Shown: piece by piece, positions 5,913-13,939 of the stretch
Layout: every line of letters starts with the position of its first letter
Position numbering within the stretch: the first letter of the stretch is position 1
NCBI GenBank assembly: GCA_029268085.1
Contig: JAJUHD010000003.1
Coordinates: forward strand, 1 to 33,381
Direction: 5' to 3'
Length of the DNA: 33,381 bases
Origin: Bacillota bacterium
GTDB taxonomy: Bacteria; Bacillota; Clostridia; Oscillospirales; Oscillospiraceae
Position numbers and translations under genes: made by a program
Notes under the pieces: generated by a model
The model's input: only the letters and a program-made list of their open reading frames with translations
What the model was told of the DNA's origin: nothing
Database searches by the model: none

Positions 5913-8242
5913 GTACACTTATCAAATACAGAGTTCACGAGGTGGCAAAGGATTTCAAAATGAACTCCAAGGACATCGCGCAGATACTCACAGAGTATGC
6001 CACCACCCCGAAGAACCATATGCAGGTTCTGGAGGAGAACGAGCTGGACCTGATTTTTGAATATCTTACCCAGCATAATCAGGTCGAGGACCTTGCAGAG
6101 GTTTTTGCTGTTTCCGATAAGCCAAAGAAGGAAGAACCTGCGCCGGCGAAGGCTCAGGAAGCTCCCGCGAAGGAAAATGTTCAGGCTCAGCAGAAACCCG
6201 CAGATAACAGACCTGTCCAGCAGCAGCCTCAAAAGCCGGCTGAAAACAAGCCGCATATCCCCAGGGCTGTACCTGAAAAGCGTGTAATCGATACGCGCGG
6301 AGTGACCGTCAACATTGAAAAATACGACGAACGCCTGGAAAAATTCGTTCCCGACAAAATCCAGAATCTTCAGGGCAAGGAAAAGTTCCTCAACAAGAAC
6401 AAGAACCGTCAGGCTCAGTCAATAAGCCAAAAGAAAAGACAGGAAGAGAAGGAAAAGCTGCAGAGGCTCCAGTTTGAGCTTGCCAAAAAAGCTCCTGTCA
6501 AGGTTACAATACCCGATGAGATCAATGTCGGCGAGCTTGCAAGCCGTATGAAAAAGACAGGCGCGGAAGTCGTGCGCCAGCTTATCAGGATGGGTACGAT
6601 GGCATCGCTTTCCGACACGATCGACTATGAAACCGCGGCTCTCGTTGCAATGGAAATGGGCTGCAAGGTCGAAAAAGAAATCGTCGTTACAGTTGAGGAA
6701 AGGCTTATAGACGACAGCGAGGACAGTCCGGAAGACCTCGTTCCGCGTGCTCCCGTTGTAGTTGTCATGGGTCACGTTGACCACGGTAAAACAAGTCTCC
6801 TCGACCGTATCAGAGAATCAAACGTCGCGAGCGGCGAGGCCGGCGGTATCACCCAGCATATCGGCGCATACCGCATCGAGGTAAACGGCAGCCCCATAAC
6901 CTTCCTCGACACACCGGGGCATGAAGCGTTTACGTCCATGCGCGCACGCGGCGCAATGGTAACCGATATTGCGATCCTCGTAGTCGCGGCGGACGACGGC
7001 ATCATGCCGCAGACCGTTGAATCGATTAACCACGCAAAGGCTGCGGGGATTCCCATAGTTGTTGCTATCAATAAAATGGATAAGCCAACCGCAAATCCCG
7101 ACCGTATCAAGCAGGAGCTTACACAATACGAGCTGGTCAGCGAGGAATGGGGCGGCGACACGATTATCGTTCCGATTTCCGCAAAGACTGGCATGGGTAT
7201 CGATAAGCTGCTCGAAATGGTCGTTCTTACAGCCGAAATGCGGGAACTTAAGGCGAATCCGAACCGCGCTGCAAAGGGTACTGTCATTGAAGCCCGCCTC
7301 GACAAAGGCCGCGGCCCGATTATGACTGTCCTTGTCCAGAACGGTACATTGAAGCTGGGCGACATCATTATCGCCGGAACGGCTGTCGGCCATGCCCGTG
7401 TTATGACGAACGATAAGGGCGAACGCGTCACCGAAGCAGGACCATCGGTCCCCGTAGAGATCGCAGGACTTTCCGAAGTTCCGCAGGCTGGCGACACCTT
7501 CAATGCCGTCGACGACGAGCGTATGGCACGCGAGCTTGCCGAGCAGAGAAAGCAGCAGTCGAAGGAAGCCCAAATTGGCGCACCCAAGAAGGTTTCGCTC
7601 GAGGATCTGTTTGCGAAGATCCAGCAGGGCGAAATCAAGGATTTCAACATAATCGTCAAGGCAGACGTTCAGGGCAGCGCCGAGGCCGTCAAATCTTCGT
7701 TGGAAAAGCTCTCGAACGAAGAAGTGCGCGTACGTGTAATCCATTCTGCGGTCGGCGCCATCAGCGAATCGGATGTGATGCTTGCGGCGACGAGCGGCGC
7801 CGTAATCGTTGGCTTCAATGTGCGTCCGGATAACGCAGCGCGCGATTCTGCCGCAAGGGCAAACGTAGACATGAGAATGTACCGTGTTATTTATGACTGC
7901 ATAAACGAGATTGAGGCCGCAATGAAGGGAATGCTGGCTCCTAAGTTCAAGGAGGTTATCACAGGCCATGCCGAAGTCCGTCAGGTCATCAAGATTTCGA
8001 AGATCGGCACAGTCTGCGGAAGCTATGTTACCGACGGAAAAATCGTCAGGAACAGCAATGTCCGCGTTATAAGGGACGGCGCCGTCGTATTTGAAGGTAG
8101 TCTCTCATCTCTGCGGCGTTTCAAGGACGATGTCAAGGAAGTCGCGACAAACTTTGAATGCGGTATAAGCCTTGAAAAGTTCAACGATGTCAAGGAAGGC
8201 GACATCATCGAAGGATATATCATGGAACGCATTGTCGATTAA
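5909..8242 (+). CDS. infB: Translation initiation factor IF-2
   Basis: IF-2 is the GTPase that brings initiator tRNA to the 30S subunit and promotes subunit joining. The 777-residue protein has an N-terminal IF2_N domain (about 1-55), a low-complexity Pro/Ala/Gln/Lys linker (about 72-125), a second IF2_N domain (about 200-250), and then the GTPase core: G1 GHVDHGKT at 288-295, DTPGHE near 335, NKMD near 388 and SAKTG near 425. Domains II to IV follow, ending in GDIIEGYIMERIVD. The length is normal for Firmicutes. The start overlaps ylxQ by 4 bp and follows a strong AGGAGG site. Confidence 0.97.
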   Translation: MSTLIKYRVHEVAKDFKMNSKDIAQILTEYATTPKNHMQVLEENELDLIFEYLTQHNQVEDLAEVFAVSDKPKKEEPAPAKAQEAPAKENVQAQQKPADNRPVQQQPQKPAENKPHIPRAVPEKRVIDTRGVTVNIEKYDERLEKFVPDKIQNLQGKEKFLNKNKNRQAQSISQKKRQEEKEKLQRLQFELAKKAPVKVTIPDEINVGELASRMKKTGAEVVRQLIRMGTMASLSDTIDYETAALVAMEMGCKVEKEIVVTVEERLIDDSEDSPEDLVPRAPVVVVMGHVDHGKTSLLDRIRESNVASGEAGGITQHIGAYRIEVNGSPITFLDTPGHEAFTSMRARGAMVTDIAILVVAADDGIMPQTVESINHAKAAGIPIVVAINKMDKPTANPDRIKQELTQYELVSEEWGGDTIIVPISAKTGMGIDKLLEMVVLTAEMRELKANPNRAAKGTVIEARLDKGRGPIMTVLVQNGTLKLGDIIIAGTAVGHARVMTNDKGERVTEAGPSVPVEIAGLSEVPQAGDTFNAVDDERMARELAEQRKQQSKEAQIGAPKKVSLEDLFAKIQQGEIKDFNIIVKADVQGSAEAVKSSLEKLSNEEVRVRVIHSAVGAISESDVMLAATSGAVIVGFNVRPDNAARDSAARANVDMRMYRVIYDCINEIEAAMKGMLAPKFKEVITGHAEVRQVIKISKIGTVCGSYVTDGKIVRNSNVRVIRDGAVVFEGSLSSLRRFKDDVKEVATNFECGISLEKFNDVKEGDIIEGYIMERIVD

Positions 8243-8281
8243 CAATTTTTTTGCAAACACTATTATAAATGAGGTGAGACT

Positions 8282-8659
8282 ATGGCAGGCTACAGGCTGG
8301 ACAGAACAAACGACGACATTCAGCTCGTATTGAGCGAACTTCTGCGTTCTATCAAGGACCCGCGCGTTAATCAGGGAATGATTAGCGTCACGCGGACGGA
8401 GACGACCGGCGATTTGCGCTACTGCAAGGTTTACCTCAGCGTTTACGGGCTTGAGAACGAAAAGGAATTTAAAAAGGGTCTTAAGTCCGCCTCCGGTTGG
8501 CTGCGGCGCGAGCTTTCGCAGAAGCTCAGCCTGAGATATACACCGGAGCTTATATTCGAGCTTGACAATTCGATTGAGCACGGCGCGCACATCAACGAGA
8601 TCATCAGCAGGCCCGGTTTTTTGGGCGCTTCGGAGGAACAGAAGAATGACAATCGGTGA
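8282..8659 (+). CDS. rbfA: 30S ribosome-binding factor RbfA
   Basis: RbfA assists late 30S assembly and 16S rRNA processing. The 125-residue protein has the single KH-type domain: helix 1 with RTNDDIQLVLSELLRSIKDPR, the VTRTETTGDLRYCKVYLSVYG strands, then LRRELSQKLSLRYTPELIFELDNSIE. The length is normal. GAGGTGA about 5 nt upstream supports ATG 8282. It follows infB by 39 nt, with no visible terminator between them, and overlaps the next gene by 14 bp. Confidence 0.95.
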   Translation: MAGYRLDRTNDDIQLVLSELLRSIKDPRVNQGMISVTRTETTGDLRYCKVYLSVYGLENEKEFKKGLKSASGWLRRELSQKLSLRYTPELIFELDNSIEHGAHINEIISRPGFLGASEEQKNDNR

Positions 8660-9578
8660 AACAGCCGCGGTTCTCCGCGAAAACAACGATTATCTTATCA
8701 TCACGCATTTAAGGCCGGACGGCGACACGATGGGCAGCGCTTCCGCGCTCTGCTATGCGCTGCGGAAGATCGGCAAGACCGCATATCTGTACAATAACCC
8801 GCAGTTTGAAGACAGCTATCCTTGGCTGGCCGAGCCTTATCTTGCCCCCGAGGGCTTTAATGCAAAGTATATCGTCTGCGTCGATATGGCGGACGAGAAA
8901 CTGTTTCCCGAGGGTTTCAAAGGAACGGCGGATCTCTGCATAGATCATCATCCTTCGAATACATTTTACGCGAAAAATACCCTTTTATGGCCCGAGAAAG
9001 CCTCCTGCGGCGAAATTGTAATGGAGCTTGTCAAGGAACTCTGCGGGCTTGACCCCGAGGTTTCGGACCTTCTCTATGTGGCGGTTTCAACCGATACGGG
9101 CTGCTTTGTTTACGGAAACACTACTGCGGAGACCCTTAAGGCTGCCGCGGAGCTTTGCTTCGCGGGAGCAAGGAACGCTTATCTGAATAAAATCCTTTTC
9201 CGCACGAGCTCAAAGGCGAGACTCGCTCTCGAAGCTCTGATTCTGTCCTCTTTCCTTTATTTCCATGAAGGAAAGACGGTTATTTCGGTTGTCACAAAGG
9301 AAATGCTCGATAAAGCGGGAGCACAGGAAAAGGATTGTCAGGATATCGCGGCCCTGCCCGGAAGAGTCGAGGGAGCGTTTACAAGTGTGACGATCAAGGA
9401 AATCGATGCAAACAGCTGCAAGGTTTCTCTCCGTACGAACGGAATCGTCGACGCAAATAAGGTCTGCGCAGTATTCGGCGGAGGCGGGCACAAGATGGCC
9501 TCAGGCTGCACGATGGATATGGAGGCCTATAAGGCCGCCAAGGTTCTGGCGGACATAATCGGCGGAGAATATAAATGA
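8646..9578 (+). CDS. nrnA: DHH/DHHA1 phosphoesterase, NrnA-like (oligoribonuclease / pAp phosphatase)
   Basis: NrnA-type enzymes degrade nanoRNA and dephosphorylate 3'-phosphoadenosine 5'-phosphate using Mn2+. The 310-residue protein has motif I THLRPDGDTMGSA (Asp25 and Asp27), VDMAD near 80, the DHH triad at 100-102 (CIDHHPSN), a later Asp in STDTG, and the C-terminal DHHA1 signature GGGGHKMASGC near 282-292. All metal ligands look intact. The start ATG 8646 follows GGAGG (8632-8636) by 9 nt. It overlaps rbfA by 14 bp and truB by 4 bp. Its place between rbfA and truB is common in Firmicutes and supports an RNA-metabolism role. A c-di-AMP-related DHH enzyme is possible but less likely without GdpP membrane or PAS domains. 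Confidence 0.9.
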   Translation: MTIGETAAVLRENNDYLIITHLRPDGDTMGSASALCYALRKIGKTAYLYNNPQFEDSYPWLAEPYLAPEGFNAKYIVCVDMADEKLFPEGFKGTADLCIDHHPSNTFYAKNTLLWPEKASCGEIVMELVKELCGLDPEVSDLLYVAVSTDTGCFVYGNTTAETLKAAAELCFAGARNAYLNKILFRTSSKARLALEALILSSFLYFHEGKTVISVVTKEMLDKAGAQEKDCQDIAALPGRVEGAFTSVTIKEIDANSCKVSLRTNGIVDANKVCAVFGGGGHKMASGCTMDMEAYKAAKVLADIIGGEYK

Positions 9579-10444
9579 ACGGCATTATCCTTGTAGACAA
9601 GCCAGAGGGTTTTACGAGCCACGACGTCGTTGCGAAGCTCCGCGGGATACTTCGAGAGCGCCGCATCGGGCACTCGGGAACGCTCGACCCCATGGCAACA
9701 GGGCTTCTCGTCGTTTTCGCAGGCAGGGCGACAAGGGCCGTCGAATTCGCTGAGAACCACGAAAAGGAATATATCGCGGGTCTTCGGACCGGTATCGTCA
9801 CCGATACGCAGGACATAACGGGTTCCGTACTTAAAATGTCTGACAAGACCGTTACAAAGGAGGAGCTTTCTGAGATACTACCTGAATTTATGGGAGAGCT
9901 GATGCAGGTTCCGCCGATGTATTCGGCAATCAAAGTCGGAGGCCGCAAGCTTTATGACCTTGCCAGAAAAGGCGTTGAGATCGAAAGACAGAGCAGACCC
10001 GTTACGATAAAAAAGCTTGAGCTCATTGGCGAGGAGAACGGAGATTTTATTCTCCGTGTGGTCTGCTCTAAGGGCACATATATACGCACGCTCGTCAGCG
10101 ATATAGGCGAGAGACTCGGAACAGGCGCCGCTCTCTCGTCGCTCCGCAGAACGGCGGCGGGCGGCTTGTCGGTTGAGAACGCCCATACGATCAATGAAAT
10201 AGCGGAGCTTGCCGAAAAGGGCGGGCTTGATTCAATTCTTATGCCTGTAGATTCGCTTTTCTGTGAATATCCGAGGTTCGTTTTGTCAGGGCGGCAGCTT
10301 AAGCGCTGCCTGAACGGGAACAGCTTTGAAGTTTCCATTGAGGACGGACGTTATCGTGTGTATGACGAGAACGGGAGCTTTTTGATGCTTGGAAATGTCG
10401 AAAAAGGCATTATGAGCACGATAAAGAGCTTTTTTGAAATATAA
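9575..10444 (+). CDS. truB: tRNA pseudouridine(55) synthase TruB
   Basis: TruB makes pseudouridine 55 in the T-loop of tRNAs. The 289-residue protein has MNGIILVDKPEGFTSHDVV at the N-terminus, the catalytic motif HSGTLDPMATG with Asp38, KEYIAGLRTGIVTDTQDITG, PPMYSAIKVGGRKLYDLARKG, and a later VVCSKGTYIRTLVSDIG segment. The last ~60 residues form a small C-terminal domain as in other Firmicutes. The start overlaps nrnA by 4 bp. Confidence 0.96.
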   Translation: MNGIILVDKPEGFTSHDVVAKLRGILRERRIGHSGTLDPMATGLLVVFAGRATRAVEFAENHEKEYIAGLRTGIVTDTQDITGSVLKMSDKTVTKEELSEILPEFMGELMQVPPMYSAIKVGGRKLYDLARKGVEIERQSRPVTIKKLELIGEENGDFILRVVCSKGTYIRTLVSDIGERLGTGAALSSLRRTAAGGLSVENAHTINEIAELAEKGGLDSILMPVDSLFCEYPRFVLSGRQLKRCLNGNSFEVSIEDGRYRVYDENGSFLMLGNVEKGIMSTIKSFFEI

Positions 10445-10471
10445 TAACCGATCTGCGGTAATTATTTCTCA

Positions 10472-10496
10472 CATATGCCGACTCTGTCGGCATATG
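10472..10496. repeat. Perfect 11-bp inverted repeat with 3-nt spacer between truB and ribF
   Basis: CATATGCCGAC (10472-10482) and GTCGGCATATG (10486-10496) are exact reverse complements separated by TCT. The following bases are not T-rich, so it is not a standard terminator. It may be an RNA-processing hairpin that separates ribF from the upstream operon, a protein binding site, or part of a small repeat. Confidence 0.7.
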
Positions 10497-10509
10497 CAAA
10501 TTATAATAA

Positions 10510-10531
10510 TCATGTCGCTTTGCGGCTATGA
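10510..10531. repeat. Second hairpin, related to the element at 3398
   Basis: TCATGTCGC-TTT-GCGGCTATGA folds with one bulged base and one G-U pair. Its right part (10516-10531) matches 3399-3414 at 14 of 16 bases. It sits 13 nt after the inverted repeat at 10472-10496, in the only sizeable spacer of this operon. Confidence 0.4.
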
Positions 10532-10586
10532 GACAGCAAATGGCTATGCGCCGAAAGCGGAGCGCTTATCGGCATCCGGAGGTAAT

Positions 10587-11498
10587 ATGTCAGCAAACCA
10601 GGAAAATAGGGCTGTGATTGCGCTTGGCTTCTTTGACGGCGTACACAGAGGACATGCAGAGCTAATTAAAATGGCGAAGCGACGCGCCGGGGAGCTTAAC
10701 GCTGTGCCTGCGGTGCTCTCCTTCGACGTAAGCCCTGAATCCGTCATCACGGGCCACAGCGTACCACTGATAGGCAGTGTAAACACCCGTGCAGATATAG
10801 TAAGGCGCTTGTTTGGTGTCGGTAATGTTATAATTTATCACTTTGATAAAAAGACCATGGAAATGCATTGGCAGGACTTCATAGACTCGCTTATTGCGGA
10901 GTATTACGCGGTGCACATTGTCATCGGTCATGATTTCCGCTGCGGATACAAGGGCGAAGGAAACCCCGAGAGGATATCAGAATACTGCGCGAGAATGGGT
11001 ATAGGCTGCGATGTCATACCAAAGTTTACGCTGGATGGGATAACCGTGAGTTCGACCTATATCCGTGAGCTTATTACCAACGGCGAGATCGAAAGAGCGA
11101 ATTATTTTTTGGGGCACCCGTACATTTTTGCCGGAACAGTCCGAGACGGGCGCAAGGTTGGGCGGAAGCTCGGAACACCGACGATAAATCTTGACGGAGA
11201 CGATGAGAGCCTTATCCTGCCTGCGAACGGCGTGTATGCGACAAAGGCAATTTTTAACGGGGCTGAAAGACCGGCGATAACCAATGTAGGAGTACGTCCG
11301 ACCTTCGGCGAGAACGGCAAGGTATCGGTTGAAACTTTTATTTTTGATTTTGACGGCGATCTTTACGGGCAGTATATTCGCATTGAATTCTATAAGTACA
11401 TCCGCGCGGAAAGAAAGTTCGGAAGCGCCGAGGAGCTCAGCGCGCAGATTGCTATGGATATCGAGGCGACAAAGCAGACTTTTTCGCTAATTGGATAA
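10587..11498 (+). CDS. ribF: Bifunctional riboflavin kinase / FAD synthetase RibF
   Basis: RibF converts riboflavin to FMN and FMN to FAD. The 303-residue protein has an N-terminal nucleotidyltransferase domain with GFFDGVHRGH (14-23), IGHDFRCGYKGEGN and the VSSTYIRE motif, then a C-terminal kinase domain with GRKVGRKLGTPTINL, LPANGVYAT and NVGVRPTF. The length is normal. I chose ATG 10587 because GGAGG at 10578-10582 lies 4 nt upstream; the frame stays open further upstream but covers the two hairpins and has no ribosome binding site. Its flavin products serve many enzymes, including NfnAB at the other end of the window. Confidence 0.95.
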   Translation: MSANQENRAVIALGFFDGVHRGHAELIKMAKRRAGELNAVPAVLSFDVSPESVITGHSVPLIGSVNTRADIVRRLFGVGNVIIYHFDKKTMEMHWQDFIDSLIAEYYAVHIVIGHDFRCGYKGEGNPERISEYCARMGIGCDVIPKFTLDGITVSSTYIRELITNGEIERANYFLGHPYIFAGTVRDGRKVGRKLGTPTINLDGDDESLILPANGVYATKAIFNGAERPAITNVGVRPTFGENGKVSVETFIFDFDGDLYGQYIRIEFYKYIRAERKFGSAEELSAQIAMDIEATKQTFSLIG

Positions 11499-11503
11499 TA
11501 ATA

Positions 11504-11537
11504 AAAAGAGCTTACGGCTGCTGCCGGAAGCTCTTTT
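11504..11537. terminator. Bidirectional terminator between ribF and PPi-phosphofructokinase
   Basis: AAAAGAGCTT (11504-11513) pairs with AAGCTCTTTT (11528-11537), extended by an inner CGG/CCG stem past one mismatch. T-rich runs occur on both strands, which fits termination of both convergent genes. Confidence 0.85.
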
Positions 11538-11555
11538 ATATTTATGGGCAAACCG

Positions 11556-12806
11556 TTATTTTGCGACGATCTTTTTCAGCCTTGCGTAGCGAGGCAGCGA
11601 GTTTTCGACCTCTCTCTTGGGCTGGCCCTGAATAAGGGGCATAGCATAGTCGATGAATTCCTTTGTTACGTTGTTGCCCTCCTTGTTGATCCATTCGAGG
11701 GGGACCTTCTTTTCAAAGTTTGCGACGCTGTTCAGCGGCAAAAGCTTTGTCCTGCAGGTATATTTTCCGTTCACATACTTGCGCTCGAAGGCGACCATTT
11801 TACCGCTTTCACCTTTGACTGCCGCCTCAACCGCCTTTTTGCCCGCGAGAACGGCCTCGTCGACATCAACCTTGGAAGCAAGATGCGAGGCGCAGCGCTG
11901 GAGCAAGCTGAGCTCAATGCCGCGAACCTTTGCGCCGGTCCTTTTCTTCAGCTCGTCCGCAAGCTGGACGGCGAGACCGCCGAGCTGGGCGTGGCCGAAA
12001 GCGTCCTTTTGTTGAGCGGTAGTTGAGCCGTATTCAGAGATAAATCTGCCCTGCGCGTCATGGATGCCTTCCGAAACGGCGACAAGCACGTTGCCTTGCT
12101 TTTTGTAGATTGAAATGACGTCCTCGCAAAATTTCTCATAATTAAAATCGACCTCTGGCAGATAGACAAGGTCCGGGCCGGAGCCGCAGTAGCTCGCGAG
12201 CGCCGCGCTTCCGGCGAGCCATCCGGCGTGGCGTCCCATAATCTCGACAACTGTTATCATTCCCTTGTCATAGACTCTTGCGTCCTTAGAAACCTCCATG
12301 CAGGAGGTCGCGATATACTTTGCCGCGCTGCCGAAGCCGGGGCAGTGGTCGGTTCCGAAAAGGTCGTTGTCTACGGTCTTTGGGACGCCAATAACACGGC
12401 ATTCGTAGCCGACATTTTTCATGTAGCGGCTGATCTTCTCGCAGGTATCCATTGAGTCGTTGCCGCCGTTATAGAAAAAGTAGCGCACGTCGTATTTTTT
12501 GAAAATCTCAAGGATTCGTTTGTAATCTGTATCGTCCTTTTCGGGATCGGCGATCTTGTACCTGACCGAGCCCAGTTCCGAGGACGGAGTGTTTTTAAGA
12601 AGCTCAAGCTCATGAGGGTCTTCCTCATCCATAATATATAGCTTATCATCCAGAACGCCCTTGATACCGTGAGCTGCGCCATAAACCTTGGTAATGCAGT
12701 CGGTATCCAGAGCTGTGCGTATAACGCCGTATGCGCTTGCATTTATAACGGCTGTAGGTCCGCCGGACTGCCCTATTATACAAGCTCCTTTGAGTTCTTT
12801 TTCCAT
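11556..12806 (-). CDS. pfp: Pyrophosphate--fructose 6-phosphate 1-phosphotransferase
   Basis: This enzyme phosphorylates fructose 6-phosphate, probably with pyrophosphate in place of ATP, and is reversible. The 416-residue protein has GQSGGPTAVINAS near the N-terminus, GGNDSMDT (114-121) and PKTVDND (142-148), then MGRHAGW near 190. Asp117 in GGNDS and Lys143 in PKTVDND are the residues that mark PPi-dependent members; ATP-dependent enzymes have Gly at both places. GGNDS in place of the common GGDDS is a small variation. AAGGAGGT just upstream (12811-12818) fixes the start at 12806. It is divergent from fba. A weak reverse -10 (TATGAT, 12875-12870) overlaps the fba promoter. Confidence 0.92.
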   Translation of the reverse strand: MEKELKGACIIGQSGGPTAVINASAYGVIRTALDTDCITKVYGAAHGIKGVLDDKLYIMDEEDPHELELLKNTPSSELGSVRYKIADPEKDDTDYKRILEIFKKYDVRYFFYNGGNDSMDTCEKISRYMKNVGYECRVIGVPKTVDNDLFGTDHCPGFGSAAKYIATSCMEVSKDARVYDKGMITVVEIMGRHAGWLAGSAALASYCGSGPDLVYLPEVDFNYEKFCEDVISIYKKQGNVLVAVSEGIHDAQGRFISEYGSTTAQQKDAFGHAQLGGLAVQLADELKKRTGAKVRGIELSLLQRCASHLASKVDVDEAVLAGKKAVEAAVKGESGKMVAFERKYVNGKYTCRTKLLPLNSVANFEKKVPLEWINKEGNNVTKEFIDYAMPLIQGQPKREVENSLPRYARLKKIVAK

Positions 12807-12861
12807 GATGACCTCCTTGTTGACACTTAAAAATAATTTTGTACGAAATGTCTCTAACATG

Positions 12862-12890
12862 TTGATGATATCATATTTTTGGAGTAAAAT
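12862..12890 (+). promoter_or_regulatory. Promoter of fba
   Basis: TTGATG (12862-12867), a 17-bp spacer and TAAAAT (12885-12890) precede fba, with a start expected near 12897. A 10-bp palindrome ATGATATCAT (12865-12874) overlaps the -35 and lies where the opposite-strand -10 candidate for pfp would be, so the two glycolytic genes may share control. The palindrome is AT-rich and could be chance. Confidence 0.65.
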
Positions 12891-12949
12891 ACATAAGCAG
12901 GCTGATTTTGTTAGAAATTTTTTTAAATTATTAAAAGGAGTTGAGTTCT

Positions 12950-13885
12950 ATGCCAATCGTAACGTCAAAGGAAATGTTCAGGAAGGCCTATGAGGGCCAT
13001 TATGCGATAGGCGCATTTAACGTAAACAATATGGAGATCATCCAGGGGATCACCGAGGCGGCGGCGGAGGTCCGCTCTCCGCTCATTCTTCAGGTATCGG
13101 CCGGCGCCAGAAAATATGCTAAGCACGTTTACCTCATGAAACTTATCGAAGCGGCAATTGAGGATACAGACCTTCCTATCTGTGTTCATCTTGATCACGG
13201 TGACAGCTTCGAACTTTGCAAATCATGCATCGACGGCGGCTTTACATCGGTCATGATAGACGGGTCGCACCTGCCATTTGAGGAGAATATTGCACTGACA
13301 AAAAAAGTTGTCGAATATGCCCACGACAAGGGTGCGGTCGTTGAAGCCGAGCTTGGAAGGCTAGCGGGAGTCGAGGACGAAATCAACGTCAAGGCCGAGG
13401 ACAGTTCCTATACGCATCCCGACGAGGTGGAGGAGTTTGTCAACCGCACCGGCTGCGATTCGCTCGCGATTGCGATCGGTACGAGCCACGGTGCTTACAA
13501 GTTTAAGCCCGGTACAAAACCCCAGCTTCGCTTTGATATCCTTGCCGAAGTCGAAAAGAGACTGCCGCAGTTCCCGATAGTCCTGCACGGCGCTTCTTCC
13601 GTTATTCCGAAATATGTTGATATCATAAACGCCAACGGTGGACAGCTTAAGGACGCGATCGGCATTCCCGAGGAAATGCTCCGCGAGTCGGCAAGAATGG
13701 CTGTATGCAAGATCAACATCGACTCCGACCTGCGCCTTGCCATGACCGCCGGTATTCGCGAGACAATGGCAAAGAACCCCGACGCATTTGATCCCAGAAA
13801 GTATCTTGCCCCAGCGAGAGACTATATCCGTGAGCTTGTTAAGGATAAAATCGTTAACGTGCTGGGCAGCGACGGAAAAGCTTGA
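12950..13885 (+). CDS. fba: Class II fructose-bisphosphate aldolase
   Basis: This Zn-dependent aldolase cleaves fructose 1,6-bisphosphate to glyceraldehyde 3-phosphate and dihydroxyacetone phosphate, the step after phosphofructokinase. The 311-residue protein has the metal and catalytic site HLDHGD (80-85), VEAELGRLAG, GTSHGAYK with a Zn-binding His, VLHGASS with another, and KINIDSDLR for phosphate binding. The length fits class IIB. I chose ATG 12950 because AAGGAG (12935-12940) lies 9 nt upstream; an in-frame TTG at 12941 abuts that site. It lies head-to-head with pfp, so the two genes give consecutive glycolytic steps. Confidence 0.96.
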   Translation: MPIVTSKEMFRKAYEGHYAIGAFNVNNMEIIQGITEAAAEVRSPLILQVSAGARKYAKHVYLMKLIEAAIEDTDLPICVHLDHGDSFELCKSCIDGGFTSVMIDGSHLPFEENIALTKKVVEYAHDKGAVVEAELGRLAGVEDEINVKAEDSSYTHPDEVEEFVNRTGCDSLAIAIGTSHGAYKFKPGTKPQLRFDILAEVEKRLPQFPIVLHGASSVIPKYVDIINANGGQLKDAIGIPEEMLRESARMAVCKINIDSDLRLAMTAGIRETMAKNPDAFDPRKYLAPARDYIRELVKDKIVNVLGSDGKA

Positions 13886-13939
13886 GAACATTTTTCCCCG
13901 GCAGATGCCTATATATAAATACGGTTCGGGAGGATGGCA

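Noticed and set aside
6818..7969. Long open frame antisense to infB (about 380 codons)
   Set aside because: It lies wholly inside infB, whose product is certain, has no recognisable domains, and is explained by codon bias of the sense gene. The same reasoning removes antisense frames at 892-1524, 6772-7659 and 13361-13891.
10434..10586. N-terminal extension of RibF reaching back into truB
   Set aside because: The extension covers two hairpins, has unconserved composition and no ribosome binding site, whereas GGAGG precedes ATG 10587 and gives a normal-length RibF.
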